A DNA stretch of 22,913 nt from Helicobacteraceae bacterium (lineage in GTDB: Bacteria > Campylobacterota > Campylobacteria > Campylobacterales > SZUA-545), in NCBI GenBank assembly GCA_031275395.1, contig JAISOU010000049.1:1-22913 (forward strand), given 5' to 3'. The translations under genes and the position numbers were made by a program. Of the stretch, positions 1 to 7,566 are shown piece by piece. The stretch's first letter is position 1; each line of letters starts with the position of its first letter. The notes below the pieces were generated by a model, which worked only from the letters and a program-made list of their open reading frames with translations, made no database searches and was not told the origin of the DNA.

Positions 1-27
1 GGCTTTATAGCCGTCTTTTGCTTGCTT

Positions 28-42
28 AGTTGTCAAGGAACC
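28..42 (-). promoter_or_regulatory. boxA-like antitermination site of a putative rRNA leader
   Basis: Read on the minus strand this is GGTTCCTTGACAACT, which resembles the boxA motif (TGCTCTTTAACA type) that binds NusB/S10 in rRNA leaders. It lies about 50 bases downstream of a consensus promoter on the same strand. The transcript would leave the window to the left. The rRNA itself is not visible, so the assignment to an rRNA operon is inference. Confidence 0.55.
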
Positions 43-88
43 GCCGTTTCGTCGGAGCGTAAAAGCCCCTCCGAATTGGTAGGGCGGA

Positions 89-117
89 ATTATAGACAGA
101 TTTGCTTAAGGAGTCAA
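89..117 (-). promoter_or_regulatory. Near-consensus sigma70 promoter, probably of an rRNA operon
   Basis: On the minus strand the sequence reads TTGACT (112-117), a 17-base spacer, then TATAAT (89-94). This is an almost perfect sigma70 promoter, with an unusually good -35 box for this phylum. No open frame follows it. Downstream there is a GC-rich hairpin (about 65-85) and the boxA-like site, the usual layout of a stable RNA leader. It fires away from the gene at 189. Confidence 0.7.
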
Positions 118-188
118 GAGTATTTTCTAATTTTTGGAGTAAAATTGCAAAAAAGTCAAGCTAAGCAAAGAAATTTTAGACTACGCAG

Positions 189-419
189 ATGAAGAAACAG
201 ACGGCGGTTATCGCGATCGAAGGCAAAACCTACGACATTACCCTAAACGACGACGCGAACGAGGCGCTCGCGAACGCGCTCGAAGAGCTAAAAACGCTCG
301 GCGAGAGTATCAGCGCAAAGAAACTTTTGGAGGCGTATCTGAACAAAGCGGTTCTCGCGGCAAAACTTCAAAACGAGTTGCGAGCAATCGAAAGCGCGAT
401 CGCGGCGGTCAATGCGTAG
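189..419 (+). CDS. Small conserved-looking hypothetical protein (76 aa)
   Basis: I do not recognise this protein with certainty. It starts with a short beta-rich stretch (VIAIEGKTYDITL, residues 7-19) and continues as one long charged helix rich in Ala, Leu, Glu and Lys. There is no signal peptide or membrane segment, so it is probably cytoplasmic. The codon use matches the neighbours, with many GCG and CGC triplets. The upstream Shine-Dalgarno is weak. The gene is divergent from the putative rRNA promoter and converges on the next gene, with 2 bases between the stop codons. The fold outline (short beta N-terminus plus helix) vaguely resembles small ZapA-like proteins, but nothing diagnostic supports that. 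Confidence 0.6.
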   Translation: MKKQTAVIAIEGKTYDITLNDDANEALANALEELKTLGESISAKKLLEAYLNKAVLAAKLQNELRAIESAIAAVNA

Positions 420-421
420 CG

Positions 422-1093
422 CTAGTTTTCGTTCTTTTGCGCCCGCACCCTATCGAGTTCGGCTTGGATTCGCGCTTTGCGCTCGGGGTTTTCCGTCTGT
501 TTTAATAGCTCGATTAGATCGGCTTCGATCATCTTTTGCTTGCCTTCTTGCGTGCTTGTATAGGCGATTGCATCGTGTATCAGATCGTCCATTAGCATAC
601 TGCCTACCAGTTTAGTCTTTTCGGGCAACGGCTCGATACGCCTCGCTAGCTCGACGAGCCGATCGTAGCTATCGGGCACGTTGTAGTTCATACGGATCAA
701 CGCTTCGTTTATGAGCAGATCGAAACGATCGGGGTTCAAACTTTGGCTTAGCTCCAACAGTTCCAAGCTCAAAAGCGGCTTTTTGGGTATAGAGGCAAGA
801 TAAGTAGCGGCGTAAAGGACGGGTTTTGTAAAGTGCGGATCGAGAATGATTTGAGAGCGAAAAACTGCAACTAAAACTTCAATATCGACCGCGTCGCCGT
901 AGCGCGTTTCATCGACGTAATAGCTTTTCAACCAAACGTAATTGCCGGCAATTGTGCGAGCGTAACCGCTTATAGCGCGAAGCAGATAAGGTTGCATCAT
1001 CAACGATCTGCCGTCGGGTTTGATAAATACGGGGCGCGGCGAAAGAAAAGCGATTAAAAACGCGCCTAAAATGAGCGGAACAAAGAAGCGCAT
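422..1093 (-). CDS. Membrane-anchored helical-repeat protein, unknown function
   Basis: The 223-residue protein has an uncleaved N-terminal hydrophobic segment (about residues 3-19, with FVPLILGAFLIAFL) followed by a mostly helical extracytoplasmic part. The arrangement (NYVWLKSYYVDETR near 50, LDPHFTKPVLYAATYLASIP near 85, LNPDRFDLLINEALIRMNY near 120) looks like degenerate TPR repeats. The C-terminus is a charged helix. It lies 2 bases downstream of an ABC-2-like permease gene and must be co-transcribed with it. Pairing of an anchored TPR-like protein with an ABC permease recurs in this phylum as far as I know, so a role as accessory subunit of that exporter is a reasonable inference. The substrate is unknown. 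Confidence 0.65.
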   Translation of the reverse strand: MRFFVPLILGAFLIAFLSPRPVFIKPDGRSLMMQPYLLRAISGYARTIAGNYVWLKSYYVDETRYGDAVDIEVLVAVFRSQIILDPHFTKPVLYAATYLASIPKKPLLSLELLELSQSLNPDRFDLLINEALIRMNYNVPDSYDRLVELARRIEPLPEKTKLVGSMLMDDLIHDAIAYTSTQEGKQKMIEADLIELLKQTENPERKARIQAELDRVRAQKNEN

Positions 1094-1095
1094 GT

Positions 1096-1866
1096 TTAGA
1101 TCGCCTGTCGCTTAAATCGCCAAACGGCAAGCGCAAAAAGCGCCAAACTCAAAACCGCAAAATAAAGCGGCGGCAAAAACCAAAAAGAAAAAGTTGCGTT
1201 AAAGACGTCTATCTTTCCATTACCCAAAACGCCGGCGATCGCTTCGCTCTGATGATCAAAAAGCGAAAAGTTAGGCAAAACCACATAGAAAATCTCGCTC
1301 GTCGCCTTCAAAACCGCTCCGCCGTCCTTTTGCATTGTCGCATAAAGATATAGTTCGTCCAAACCATTGCCAACCGCTAAAAACGCCGCGGAAAATAAAA
1401 TCGCGGAAACGGAAGGAACAAAACGGCTAAGAGTCAAAACCAGAAAGCCGCCCAAAATAGCGGAGAACGCGTAAAGCAAACTTTGCCAAACGACCAGCGG
1501 CGAAGCGACTACGGCGTTAAGCGCGGCAATTCCGACGGCAAGCGGCAAAAAAGCGACGATTAACGCAAAAAACTTGCCCCGTTCATAAGCCAAACGCGTT
1601 AGCGAAGTCGATAACGGCAAGCGCGCTAAAAACAAAAGCTCCTCGTCTTTACAAAGCTCGTAAGCCCAAAGAAGCGTCAATGCGTGAAGCCAGAGCGCCT
1701 CAAAAATTAAGAGCAGATCCCAAAAGAGCTTGTTTTCTTGTCCGATATTCGCATCCGAAAGGATAAACGCCGCCAACAAAGAGAGCGCAAACATAAACAA
1801 AACGCCCTTCAAAAGACCCGATCGCCAGAGCGATCTAGCAAAAAAATAAAATAATTTTTGTTTCAT
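1096..1866 (-). CDS. ABC-2-type transporter permease-like membrane protein
   Basis: The protein is 256 residues with about six hydrophobic segments (roughly 20-36, 48-68, 97-118, 125-147, 150-166 and 228-250). The second half has a soluble stretch between the last two segments. The size and topology fit a single permease subunit of an ABC-2-type exporter. Such proteins need an ATPase partner, yet no ATP-binding gene is present here: the upstream neighbour is a decayed pilin gene. A TATAAT box lies 6 bases before the ATG with no Shine-Dalgarno between, so the mRNA may be leaderless. The family assignment rests on topology, not on a sequence motif. Confidence 0.6.
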   Translation of the reverse strand: MKQKLFYFFARSLWRSGLLKGVLFMFALSLLAAFILSDANIGQENKLFWDLLLIFEALWLHALTLLWAYELCKDEELLFLARLPLSTSLTRLAYERGKFFALIVAFLPLAVGIAALNAVVASPLVVWQSLLYAFSAILGGFLVLTLSRFVPSVSAILFSAAFLAVGNGLDELYLYATMQKDGGAVLKATSEIFYVVLPNFSLFDHQSEAIAGVLGNGKIDVFNATFSFWFLPPLYFAVLSLALFALAVWRFKRQAI

Positions 1867-1872
1867 AGCGAT

Positions 1873-1878
1873 ATTATA
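1873..1878 (-). promoter_or_regulatory. Putative -10 box (TATAAT) of the permease operon
   Basis: On the minus strand TATAAT is followed by ATCGCT and then the ATG at 1866. Transcription would start at or next to the start codon. The upstream 40 bases are T-rich, as is common for sigma70 promoters in this phylum, without a clear -35 box. Confidence 0.5.
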
Positions 1879-1942
1879 TTTACAAAAGACTTTTTTCTCT
1901 TCAGCGTCTAGCCAGATCGTCTTAGATGATCGGGCGCGCCGT

Positions 1943-2579
1943 TTAATTTACTATGCAAGCACCGGCGACGTTGATTGTTCCAATCACAGAGTTATATACC
2001 CAAAACTTGCCAAGTCAAGGATCGGCGTTCGGATCAGTTACATATTTTGTAGCCCGACCCGTAATATAACTAATCGTTCCGCCGCTAACGGCAGGCGGCG
2101 TATAACCAGGATAAGGCGGCGCTGAAAAGGTGGAAAAGTCTTCTCTTCCCTCCAGATCAAGCGCGATCGCTAAAGCGGTCGAACCTTTATCCTCGTCTTC
2201 TCGATCGTTGAAGCTGGCAAAACTTTGGTCGCCAAATTTTGCCTTTCGCCGCCCGCGCTCCAAGCGCTAACGCTAAGAGCGTTGGGATAGTTGTTAACGC
2301 TAAGATTTTCCTCGCCTTCTTGATCGGTCGCAAGATTTGTGTTGGGTTGATAGACCACGCTGTAAAACAGTCCGGTTTTATTGATAATCGTGATATTGAA
2401 CTCCCTGCCTGATCGGGCGATCGCTTTACCGCGAAACGCCGCTATAGAAGAACGAACGGAGCCGATGCCGCTTTTCTCGACGGCAATTTGAGCGTCGTCC
2501 TGCACGCTCGTAAATCTTGGCAAGGCTATTGCCGCTAAAACGCCAAGAATCACAATTCGATCATCGTAAACGCTTTCAT
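1943..2579 (-). pseudogene. Decayed type IV pilin-like (pseudopilin) gene
   Basis: This is a broken paralogue of the intact pilin-like gene just upstream. It keeps a strong Shine-Dalgarno (AAGGAGG) and an ATG at 2579, followed by MKAFTMIEL. Then about 13 bases are missing compared with the intact copy, which puts a TGA inside the hydrophobic helix. The frame resumes as ILGVLAAIALPRF. A second frameshift lies at about 2180-2245, after which the C-terminal half continues in another frame (ALAIALDLEGRED, SYITGRATKYVTDPNAD). There a TGA replaces the first of two C-terminal Cys codons. Past that stop the frame still reads LGKFWVYNSVIGTI and GACIVN to a TAA at 1943, aligning with the intact C-terminus. 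Three separate lesions make a functional product very unlikely. Confidence 0.9.
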
Positions 2580-2705
2580 AGGAACCTCCTTGTATTGGAA
2601 TGACTAATCGTAGCGCTCTTGACAAAAAAACGGCGGCGCGTAGTTTTCCGTATGCGAAGCTTTTCGCGAAACGACGGGAAAGAGGAAGGTGGACTAAGAA
2701 GCAAT

Positions 2706-2740
2706 AAAAAAACCCGGCCGCCGTACAAACGGCGGTTGGG
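2706..2740 (-). terminator. Rho-independent terminator of the intact pilin-like gene
   Basis: On the minus strand CCC-AA-CCGCCG pairs with CGGCGG-CC-GGG around a loop of about 6 bases, followed directly by seven T residues. It lies 30 bases past the stop of the pilin-like gene, so that gene is probably a single transcription unit separate from the decayed copy. Confidence 0.8.
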
Positions 2741-2770
2741 TCGGCTAAACTAATACTTTAACGATAAAGT

Positions 2771-3451
2771 TTAGTTCGGTAGGCACGCTCCGTAAGGCTG
2801 AATTGTGCCAGCCAAAGAGTTATAAGCCCAATACTTACCAAGGCAAAGCTCGGCGTTAGGATCGGTTACGTTTCTTGTAGCAGGTCCAGTAATGTAACTT
2901 AACAAACCGCCGCCGCTAGCAGCGTTAATAGGCTGCGGTGCCGTTGGAGTTGGACCAGTAGCTGGTACCACTGAAAGCGTAAGATAGGCGTCGCGACCCT
3001 CTGGCTCAAGCACTATATTCAACGCCGTAGTACCTTTCACCGAATCGGTATTATCGCCTTCTACCTGTGGTTGAAGATATGGCGCACTCGATTGCGTTCC
3101 GCTACCGGTATTCCATGCTACGGTGCTAAGCGCATTCGGGTAACTCGAAAGACTGAGGTTTCTATCGCTAACCTGATGAAGTCCTCTTCCAACGTTTGGG
3201 GTGAAAGTGGCTCTATAGTAGAGTCCGCCGTTGTCAAGAATCGTAACGTTGGTCTCTTTCGTCGCATTGACGATCGCTTTACCGCGAACCGCTTGTAACG
3301 AAGAACGAATAGAACCTATTCCGCTTCTTTCCGAAGAAATTTGGGCATCGTCTTGAACGCCCGCAAATCTGGGTAGCGCGACCGCCGCCAGAATGCCTAA
3401 AATGACGATAACGAAGATCAGCTCGATCATCGTAAACGCTGAACGTCTCAT
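2771..3451 (-). CDS. Type IV pilin / type II secretion pseudopilin-like protein
   Basis: The 226-residue protein begins with a class III signal (MRRSA) and the classic N-methylated helix FTMIELIFVIVILGILAAV, with Glu at position +5 of the mature form. The residue before the cleavage site is Ala instead of the usual Gly, which is common in Campylobacterota pseudopilins. The globular part is beta-rich and holds two Cys near the C-terminus (ELCLGKYW and YGACLPN) that could form the disulfide-bounded loop of pilins. The gene has a strong Shine-Dalgarno (AAGGAGG) and its own terminator. No assembly genes (ATPase, platform protein, peptidase) are nearby, so pilus and type II secretion roles cannot be told apart. 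A decayed paralogue lies immediately downstream. Confidence 0.85.
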   Translation of the reverse strand: MRRSAFTMIELIFVIVILGILAAVALPRFAGVQDDAQISSERSGIGSIRSSLQAVRGKAIVNATKETNVTILDNGGLYYRATFTPNVGRGLHQVSDRNLSLSSYPNALSTVAWNTGSGTQSSAPYLQPQVEGDNTDSVKGTTALNIVLEPEGRDAYLTLSVVPATGPTPTAPQPINAASGGGLLSYITGPATRNVTDPNAELCLGKYWAYNSLAGTIQPYGACLPN

Positions 3452-3568
3452 GAAATCCTCCTTGTGGTTATGAGATGGCGGTAATTTAACATAGTTAAAC
3501 TTAACGTATACTTAAAAAAGCGGCGAGTTTTGGAAGAAATTGTAAAATTTCTTAAAAAAGAGCGAAAA

Positions 3569-4573
3569 ATGATAGTTCATATCTGCTGTAGCGTTGATAG
3601 CTGGTATTTTCTGACCAAAATGAGGGAAAAATACCCAAACGAGTCGATAACGGGCTTTTTCTATAATCCTAATATATGCCCGCAAAGCGAGTATTTGGCG
3701 CGAATGATCGACGCAAAACGCTGTTGCGATCGGCTAAAAATAGAGTTTGCGCAAGGCGAATACGACGATTTGCGTTTTATCGCGGCGGCGCGGGGGCTGG
3801 AAAACGAACCCGAAAAGGGTAAAAGGTGCGCGAGCTGCTTCGATCTACGGCTGGATAAAACGGCGCAGGAGGCGGCGAGTCGAGGCGAAAAGCGATTTAC
3901 GACCACGCTTCTTATAAGCCCCAAAAAAGATTTGGCGCAGCTTAGAACCGCCGCGCAAACGATCGCGGCTAGATACGATTTGGAGTTTGTATTCGAGGAT
4001 TTTCGCAAAGGCGGCGGGACGCAGGAGGCGTTTGCGCTCGCCCGCGAAAAGGAGGCGTATTTTCAGAACTATTGCGGGTGCGCTTGGGCGCTGATCAAAC
4101 AGCGCGGGTTTGCGACGGAGCTTATCTGCGCGATTGGCGGCGTGAGCGGAAAAACGGCGGGCGAATTGCGGCTGGAGGCGTTAAAGGAGCGTTCGCGGTT
4201 GGAAAACGAGGGGCAAAACGCGTCGCTATTCAAAAGGAAAAAGGTGATGTGGAGCCTATTAAGCGCGTCGCTATCGTTTGAAAAGGGCGGCGAACGGACG
4301 CGGATCGTTTGCGACGCCGCGCCTTATTCGGCTAGTTTGAAAACGCGATCGCGCCTGATTTTTGTACAAAAAGGTATCGCGCGGTTTGAAAAGACGGCGG
4401 GTTTTGTTGTAGAACGCGCAATCGCAAAGCCTGAAAACGCCCGCGCCGTTTTGGGATTGGGCGATTGGGATATTACGCCGATCTTTATAGTAGAAAAGCT
4501 CCTTGACGGCGTTGCGAAAGCCGCGATTGAAAGCGTTTTTAGCGAAGAGGAGATTTTTGATATTGGACGCTAG
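3569..4573 (+). CDS. queH: Epoxyqueuosine reductase QueH with C-terminal extension
   Basis: QueH reduces epoxyqueuosine to queuosine in tRNA, the last step of queuosine synthesis, with iron-sulfur chemistry and no cobalamin. The family signatures are present: adjacent Cys6-Cys7, FYNPNICPQSEY (31-42), the Cys87-x2-Cys90 pair in RCASCFDLRL, TTTLLISPKK (111-120) and YCGC (168-171). Classic QueH proteins are about 200 residues. This one has 334, and the region after about residue 180 is an added domain without motifs I can name. Longer forms of this kind occur in Campylobacterota. The frame is open from a TTG at 3530, but I chose the ATG at 3569 because the family begins right before the Cys pair. 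The gene is monocistronic and convergent with the mrdA operon. Confidence 0.88.
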   Translation: MIVHICCSVDSWYFLTKMREKYPNESITGFFYNPNICPQSEYLARMIDAKRCCDRLKIEFAQGEYDDLRFIAAARGLENEPEKGKRCASCFDLRLDKTAQEAASRGEKRFTTTLLISPKKDLAQLRTAAQTIAARYDLEFVFEDFRKGGGTQEAFALAREKEAYFQNYCGCAWALIKQRGFATELICAIGGVSGKTAGELRLEALKERSRLENEGQNASLFKRKKVMWSLLSASLSFEKGGERTRIVCDAAPYSASLKTRSRLIFVQKGIARFEKTAGFVVERAIAKPENARAVLGLGDWDITPIFIVEKLLDGVAKAAIESVFSEEEIFDIGR

Positions 4574-4613
4574 CGATTGAAACTTATATAAACTATCTAA
4601 ACCTTTCAAAGCC

Positions 4614-4847
4614 GCGCTCTTAGCGAGCGCGATCTTGCAAGTTACGCGAGACGATCGATATTGCGGGCAAAAACGCGCGCTACTAGCAAACGATATTGCA
4701 AGTTATCAAGCTGATCGACCTCTACGCCAAATTAGGGTCGCGCTCCTGCGAGCGCAATATCGTCAAGCTAAGCCCCTCCCCTCCCCGACGGGTTTGATAG
4801 TTGGCGAGCTGTAGGTAGCGCTTCTAGCGAACGCGCGATATCGCAAG
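4614..4847. repeat. Four copies of a degenerate REP-like repeat in an intergenic gap
   Basis: The 306-base gap between the convergent queH and mrdA genes contains no gene. It holds four related units of 26-30 bases in the same orientation, at 4614-4641, 4677-4702, 4740-4767 and 4818-4847. Each starts with GCGCT, then a core like CTAGCGA, and ends with something like CGATATTGCAAG. Copies 1 and 3 can fold as GCGCTC...GAGCGC hairpins. Spacing between starts is 63, 63 and 78 bases. The position between two gene 3' ends is typical of REP elements. A C-rich run (CCCCTCCCCTCCCC, about 4772-4785) lies between copies 3 and 4. Confidence 0.6.
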
Positions 4848-4879
4848 GCGTAAAGTTTTGGAATATTATGGATATTTTA

Positions 4880-6691
4880 TTACTTTAGGTTTTTTGGATC
4901 AAAGTATTCTAATTCGTTCATTTTGCGTAAAACTCTTGCGGCGATTGGGGCGGCTACGCCGCCGCCGCTCATTCCGTGCTCTACCAATACGACAAAAGAG
5001 TATCGCGGATTTTCATAAGGCGCGTAGCCGATATACCACGCGTGCGATCGCATATTAAACTCAAGTTCGGTTTCGCTCATTCTTTTACGCTCGTCTTGCG
5101 CGATTCCCGTTACCTGCGCCGTTCCAGTTTTGCCCGCGACCTTAAAGGGTAGATTAGACATCGCTCTTACCGAAGTTCCGCCTTTTTCATTCGCGCCGTC
5201 ATGCATACCGCCTCTTATCTCTTCTATATATATGCGATCGCTTTCGCTAAACGTTTCGATAGAGGTAAATTGGGTACGACGATTACGAATTTTATCCACA
5301 AAGCGCGGCGCGATCAATTTGCCCGTAGCAATCAGCGAAACGTTCTCTAACGCCTGCATAGGAGTTATCAGAAAATCGCCCTGTCCGATCGAGGTGTTAA
5401 TAGTGTCGCCGTAGAGCCAAGTTTGCTTAAACTTCTCTAGCTTTCGTTCGCGGGTAGGCACGACGCCTATAAACTCGTTTGGCAGATCGACTCCGCTTCT
5501 TTTTCCAAAGCCGTGTTGCAAAAGTTTTTGCGCGATCACGTCTATTCCCGCCGCTAAACTGCCCCTGTAAAAATAAATATCGCAACTCTCGGCGATCGCC
5601 TTTCGCATATAAATATCGCCGTGTCCATAAGCGCGCCAGCATCTATAGTTGCGACCGGCTACGATAAAGTGTCCCGCGCAGTTAAACTCCGTTTGCGGCG
5701 TAACCTTGCCAGATTCCAAAAAAGCCAACGCGACGCTAGGTTTAGCAATACTGCCCGGGGGATATAGACTATTTACCAATTTATTAACAAAAGGGTGGCT
5801 AAAATCGTTGATCATATCTTGCCATTCGCTTGCGTTGATTCCCGTGATGAACTTTTCATTGTCGTATTCGGGAAAACTTCCAGCCGCTATAATGCCGCCC
5901 GTTTTTAAGTCCATAACGATTACCGCGCCCGATCGTTCCTCTTTATTAAAAAGATCGTGGATAAAGCGCTGCAAACGAACGTCTAAAAAAAGCGTCATAT
6001 CTTGTTCTTGGCTGGGTTCGATTCTGGATATTTCTTCAATTTCGCGGTTTAGCGCCGTAACCTGATAACTGCGGCTTCCTAAATCCCCCTGCAACTCTTT
6101 ATTGTAGAAAAGCTCCAAACCGTCGCGTCCATAATAACCGATTGTTCTGCTGATCGGATCGATACTTTCATTAAGCCGATCGGTTTTAGAAACGTAGCCC
6201 AATATATGCGATCCTACATTGCCGTTTGGATAATGGCGCAAAGTCGCCGGAGAAACTTCGATCAGCTCGTTTAACGAAAGGCGCGTGAAAAACGGCAGCA
6301 TTGTTTCATACGGAACGAACGGCGTTAATTCCACCGCCTCGTGGCTATAAACGTTGTCGGCTTTTATGTAGCGGGCGCGAAGCGATTCTTTTGTTTCGTT
6401 CATAGGCATTATCGCTAAAAGCTCGTCGAGCGTTTTATCTAACTGTCTGCCTTCGGCGCGGTTTAAGTGCGGGGCAAGCGAGATAGAAAAACCTAATCTA
6501 TTAACTGCCAGCGGGTTGCCGTTACGATCGAATATCGCGCCGCGAACGGGCAAAAGCGGCTCCTCTTTTAACGTATTTTTTAACGCTAAAAGCCCGTAAT
6601 GTTCGCCGCGCAAAATCGTGAGATAAAAGACGCGCCCGATTAAGGTTAGCGATACGATTACTAACAAAAAGGTCAGTAGTTTTAAGCGCAT
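4880..6691 (-). CDS. mrdA: Penicillin-binding protein 2 (peptidoglycan transpeptidase)
   Basis: PBP2 cross-links peptidoglycan during cell elongation and works with the RodA polymerase in the inner membrane. The 603-residue protein has one N-terminal membrane anchor (about 4-26), a PBP dimerisation region (PVRGAIFDRNGNPLAVN near 48-64) and a C-terminal transpeptidase domain. Its catalytic motifs are S314-x-x-K317 in PPGSIAKP, S369-C-D371 in AESCDIYFY, and K521-T-G in AGKTGTAQ. The length is normal for the family. The gene is last in a long envelope operon, and its ATG overlaps the stop of the preceding MreD-like gene (TAATG). rodA is not in the window. Confidence 0.95.
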   Translation of the reverse strand: MRLKLLTFLLVIVSLTLIGRVFYLTILRGEHYGLLALKNTLKEEPLLPVRGAIFDRNGNPLAVNRLGFSISLAPHLNRAEGRQLDKTLDELLAIMPMNETKESLRARYIKADNVYSHEAVELTPFVPYETMLPFFTRLSLNELIEVSPATLRHYPNGNVGSHILGYVSKTDRLNESIDPISRTIGYYGRDGLELFYNKELQGDLGSRSYQVTALNREIEEISRIEPSQEQDMTLFLDVRLQRFIHDLFNKEERSGAVIVMDLKTGGIIAAGSFPEYDNEKFITGINASEWQDMINDFSHPFVNKLVNSLYPPGSIAKPSVALAFLESGKVTPQTEFNCAGHFIVAGRNYRCWRAYGHGDIYMRKAIAESCDIYFYRGSLAAGIDVIAQKLLQHGFGKRSGVDLPNEFIGVVPTRERKLEKFKQTWLYGDTINTSIGQGDFLITPMQALENVSLIATGKLIAPRFVDKIRNRRTQFTSIETFSESDRIYIEEIRGGMHDGANEKGGTSVRAMSNLPFKVAGKTGTAQVTGIAQDERKRMSETELEFNMRSHAWYIGYAPYENPRYSFVVLVEHGMSGGGVAAPIAARVLRKMNELEYFDPKNLK

Positions 6692-7143
6692 TATCTTAAA
6701 GCCGCCGTAGCCAAGATCGATTCAAGCGCGATATAGTATAAAAATAGCCAGCTAAACGAAACTGGATTCATTCCAAAGATAAAATAAATTAAACTGATAA
6801 GGGCGTAGTAGCAAAGATACGCCGAAGCGATCGACACAATCGTAATAACGGCGCGGCTAATAATTAAATCTTCTATCGCGGGCAGGGCAAATCTCGAGTA
6901 AATATATAAAAACAGGCAACCGCTTCCTATAATTAGTCCGTGATCGGCTTCGTAAAATAAAATATAACAGACCGCAAGCCATACGAAATGACGCTCTTTT
7001 TTAAGCGCGGTTACGGCAAACCAAAAACCGAATAACGGCGGCATAAGATAGTAAATCGTAGAAAGCGCCTCATAAAAAATAAGCGCGACAAGGAGTATCC
7101 CATAACGGATTATATCGCGAGAATCAACGCTGTTTCGTCGCAT
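6691..7143 (-). CDS. Small integral membrane protein, MreD-like position and topology
   Basis: The product has about 150 residues with four to five hydrophobic helices (IRYGILLVALIFY, LFGFWFAVTAL, FVWLAVCYILFY, IGSGCLFLYIYSRFAL, then two more at the C-terminus). It directly precedes mrdA, where many bacteria have mreD. In Campylobacter a similar small membrane protein lies between engB and the PBP2 gene. A scaffold role in the elongation complex is therefore likely, but the sequence itself shows no diagnostic motif. I chose the ATG at 7143, which overlaps the upstream acetyltransferase gene by 34 bases. A GTG at 7179 is also possible but would lengthen the overlap. Confidence 0.65.
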   Translation of the reverse strand: MRRNSVDSRDIIRYGILLVALIFYEALSTIYYLMPPLFGFWFAVTALKKERHFVWLAVCYILFYEADHGLIIGSGCLFLYIYSRFALPAIEDLIISRAVITIVSIASAYLCYYALISLIYFIFGMNPVSFSWLFLYYIALESILATAALR

Positions 7144-7565
7144 ATTGGAAAATGTTTGCACCGAATACAATCCTCCCACACTTTATGACCCCAAATCTCC
7201 TCTTTTGGCGTTTCTTTGAAACCCAAACGCTTAAAAAATGAAGCGCGATAAGTTAGCGTTAAAATCTGCTCTAATCCTAAAAACTTTGCCTCTTCGATCA
7301 ACTTCTGCGCGATCGCGTTTCCTACCCCTTTTGCTTGATGTTCTTTTGCGACGACAAACGATCGCGCTTCGCCAAGTTTGCGCGTGAAAATATATAACGC
7401 CGCAAAACCGATAATCGCGCTGTTTTCTTTAGCGATCGTATATGATCGGATCATATTTGCCACTTCGTCGTCGCTGCGATATAAAATTATACCTTCGTCT
7501 ATGTAAGGCTTAATGATTTTTTGCATCTCGTCTACGTCGGTTAGTTTTGGTTTAAGAAGCTCCAT
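7110..7565 (-). CDS. argA: GNAT N-acetyltransferase, short N-acetylglutamate synthase type
   Basis: This is a 151-residue single GNAT domain. The acetyl-CoA binding segment is visible as VVAKEHQAKGVGNAIAQKLI (about 72-91, fitting Q/RxxGxG/A). After it comes LTLTYRASFFKRLGFKETPK and a Cys-containing tail (WEDCIRCKHFPICDE). That tail and the YRASFFKRLGF block are typical of the short ArgA-like N-acetylglutamate synthases, which make the first intermediate of arginine synthesis without the amino-acid kinase domain of long ArgA. It starts one base after the engB stop and overlaps the next gene. The substrate is inferred from family resemblance. Confidence 0.75.
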   Translation of the reverse strand: MELLKPKLTDVDEMQKIIKPYIDEGIILYRSDDEVANMIRSYTIAKENSAIIGFAALYIFTRKLGEARSFVVAKEHQAKGVGNAIAQKLIEEAKFLGLEQILTLTYRASFFKRLGFKETPKEEIWGHKVWEDCIRCKHFPICDETALILAI

Positions 7566-7566
7566 A

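Noticed and set aside
1-188. tRNA gene in the left leader region
   Set aside because: No cloverleaf with a T-loop or an acceptor stem could be traced; the hairpins fit an rRNA leader better.
2015-2625. Two separate short hypothetical genes
   Set aside because: Both frames align with successive parts of the intact pilin-like protein, so they are pieces of one broken gene.
3530-3568. TTG start giving QueH 13 extra residues
   Set aside because: The family begins directly before the Cys pair, and the ATG at 3569 fits that start.
4614-4847. CRISPR array
   Set aside because: The four units are too degenerate, spacing is uneven (63, 63, 78) and no cas gene is near.
5649-6065. 138-codon open frame on the plus strand opposite mrdA
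   Set aside because: It lies wholly antisense to a well-supported PBP2 gene; long antisense frames are expected here because of the GC-rich codon pattern.
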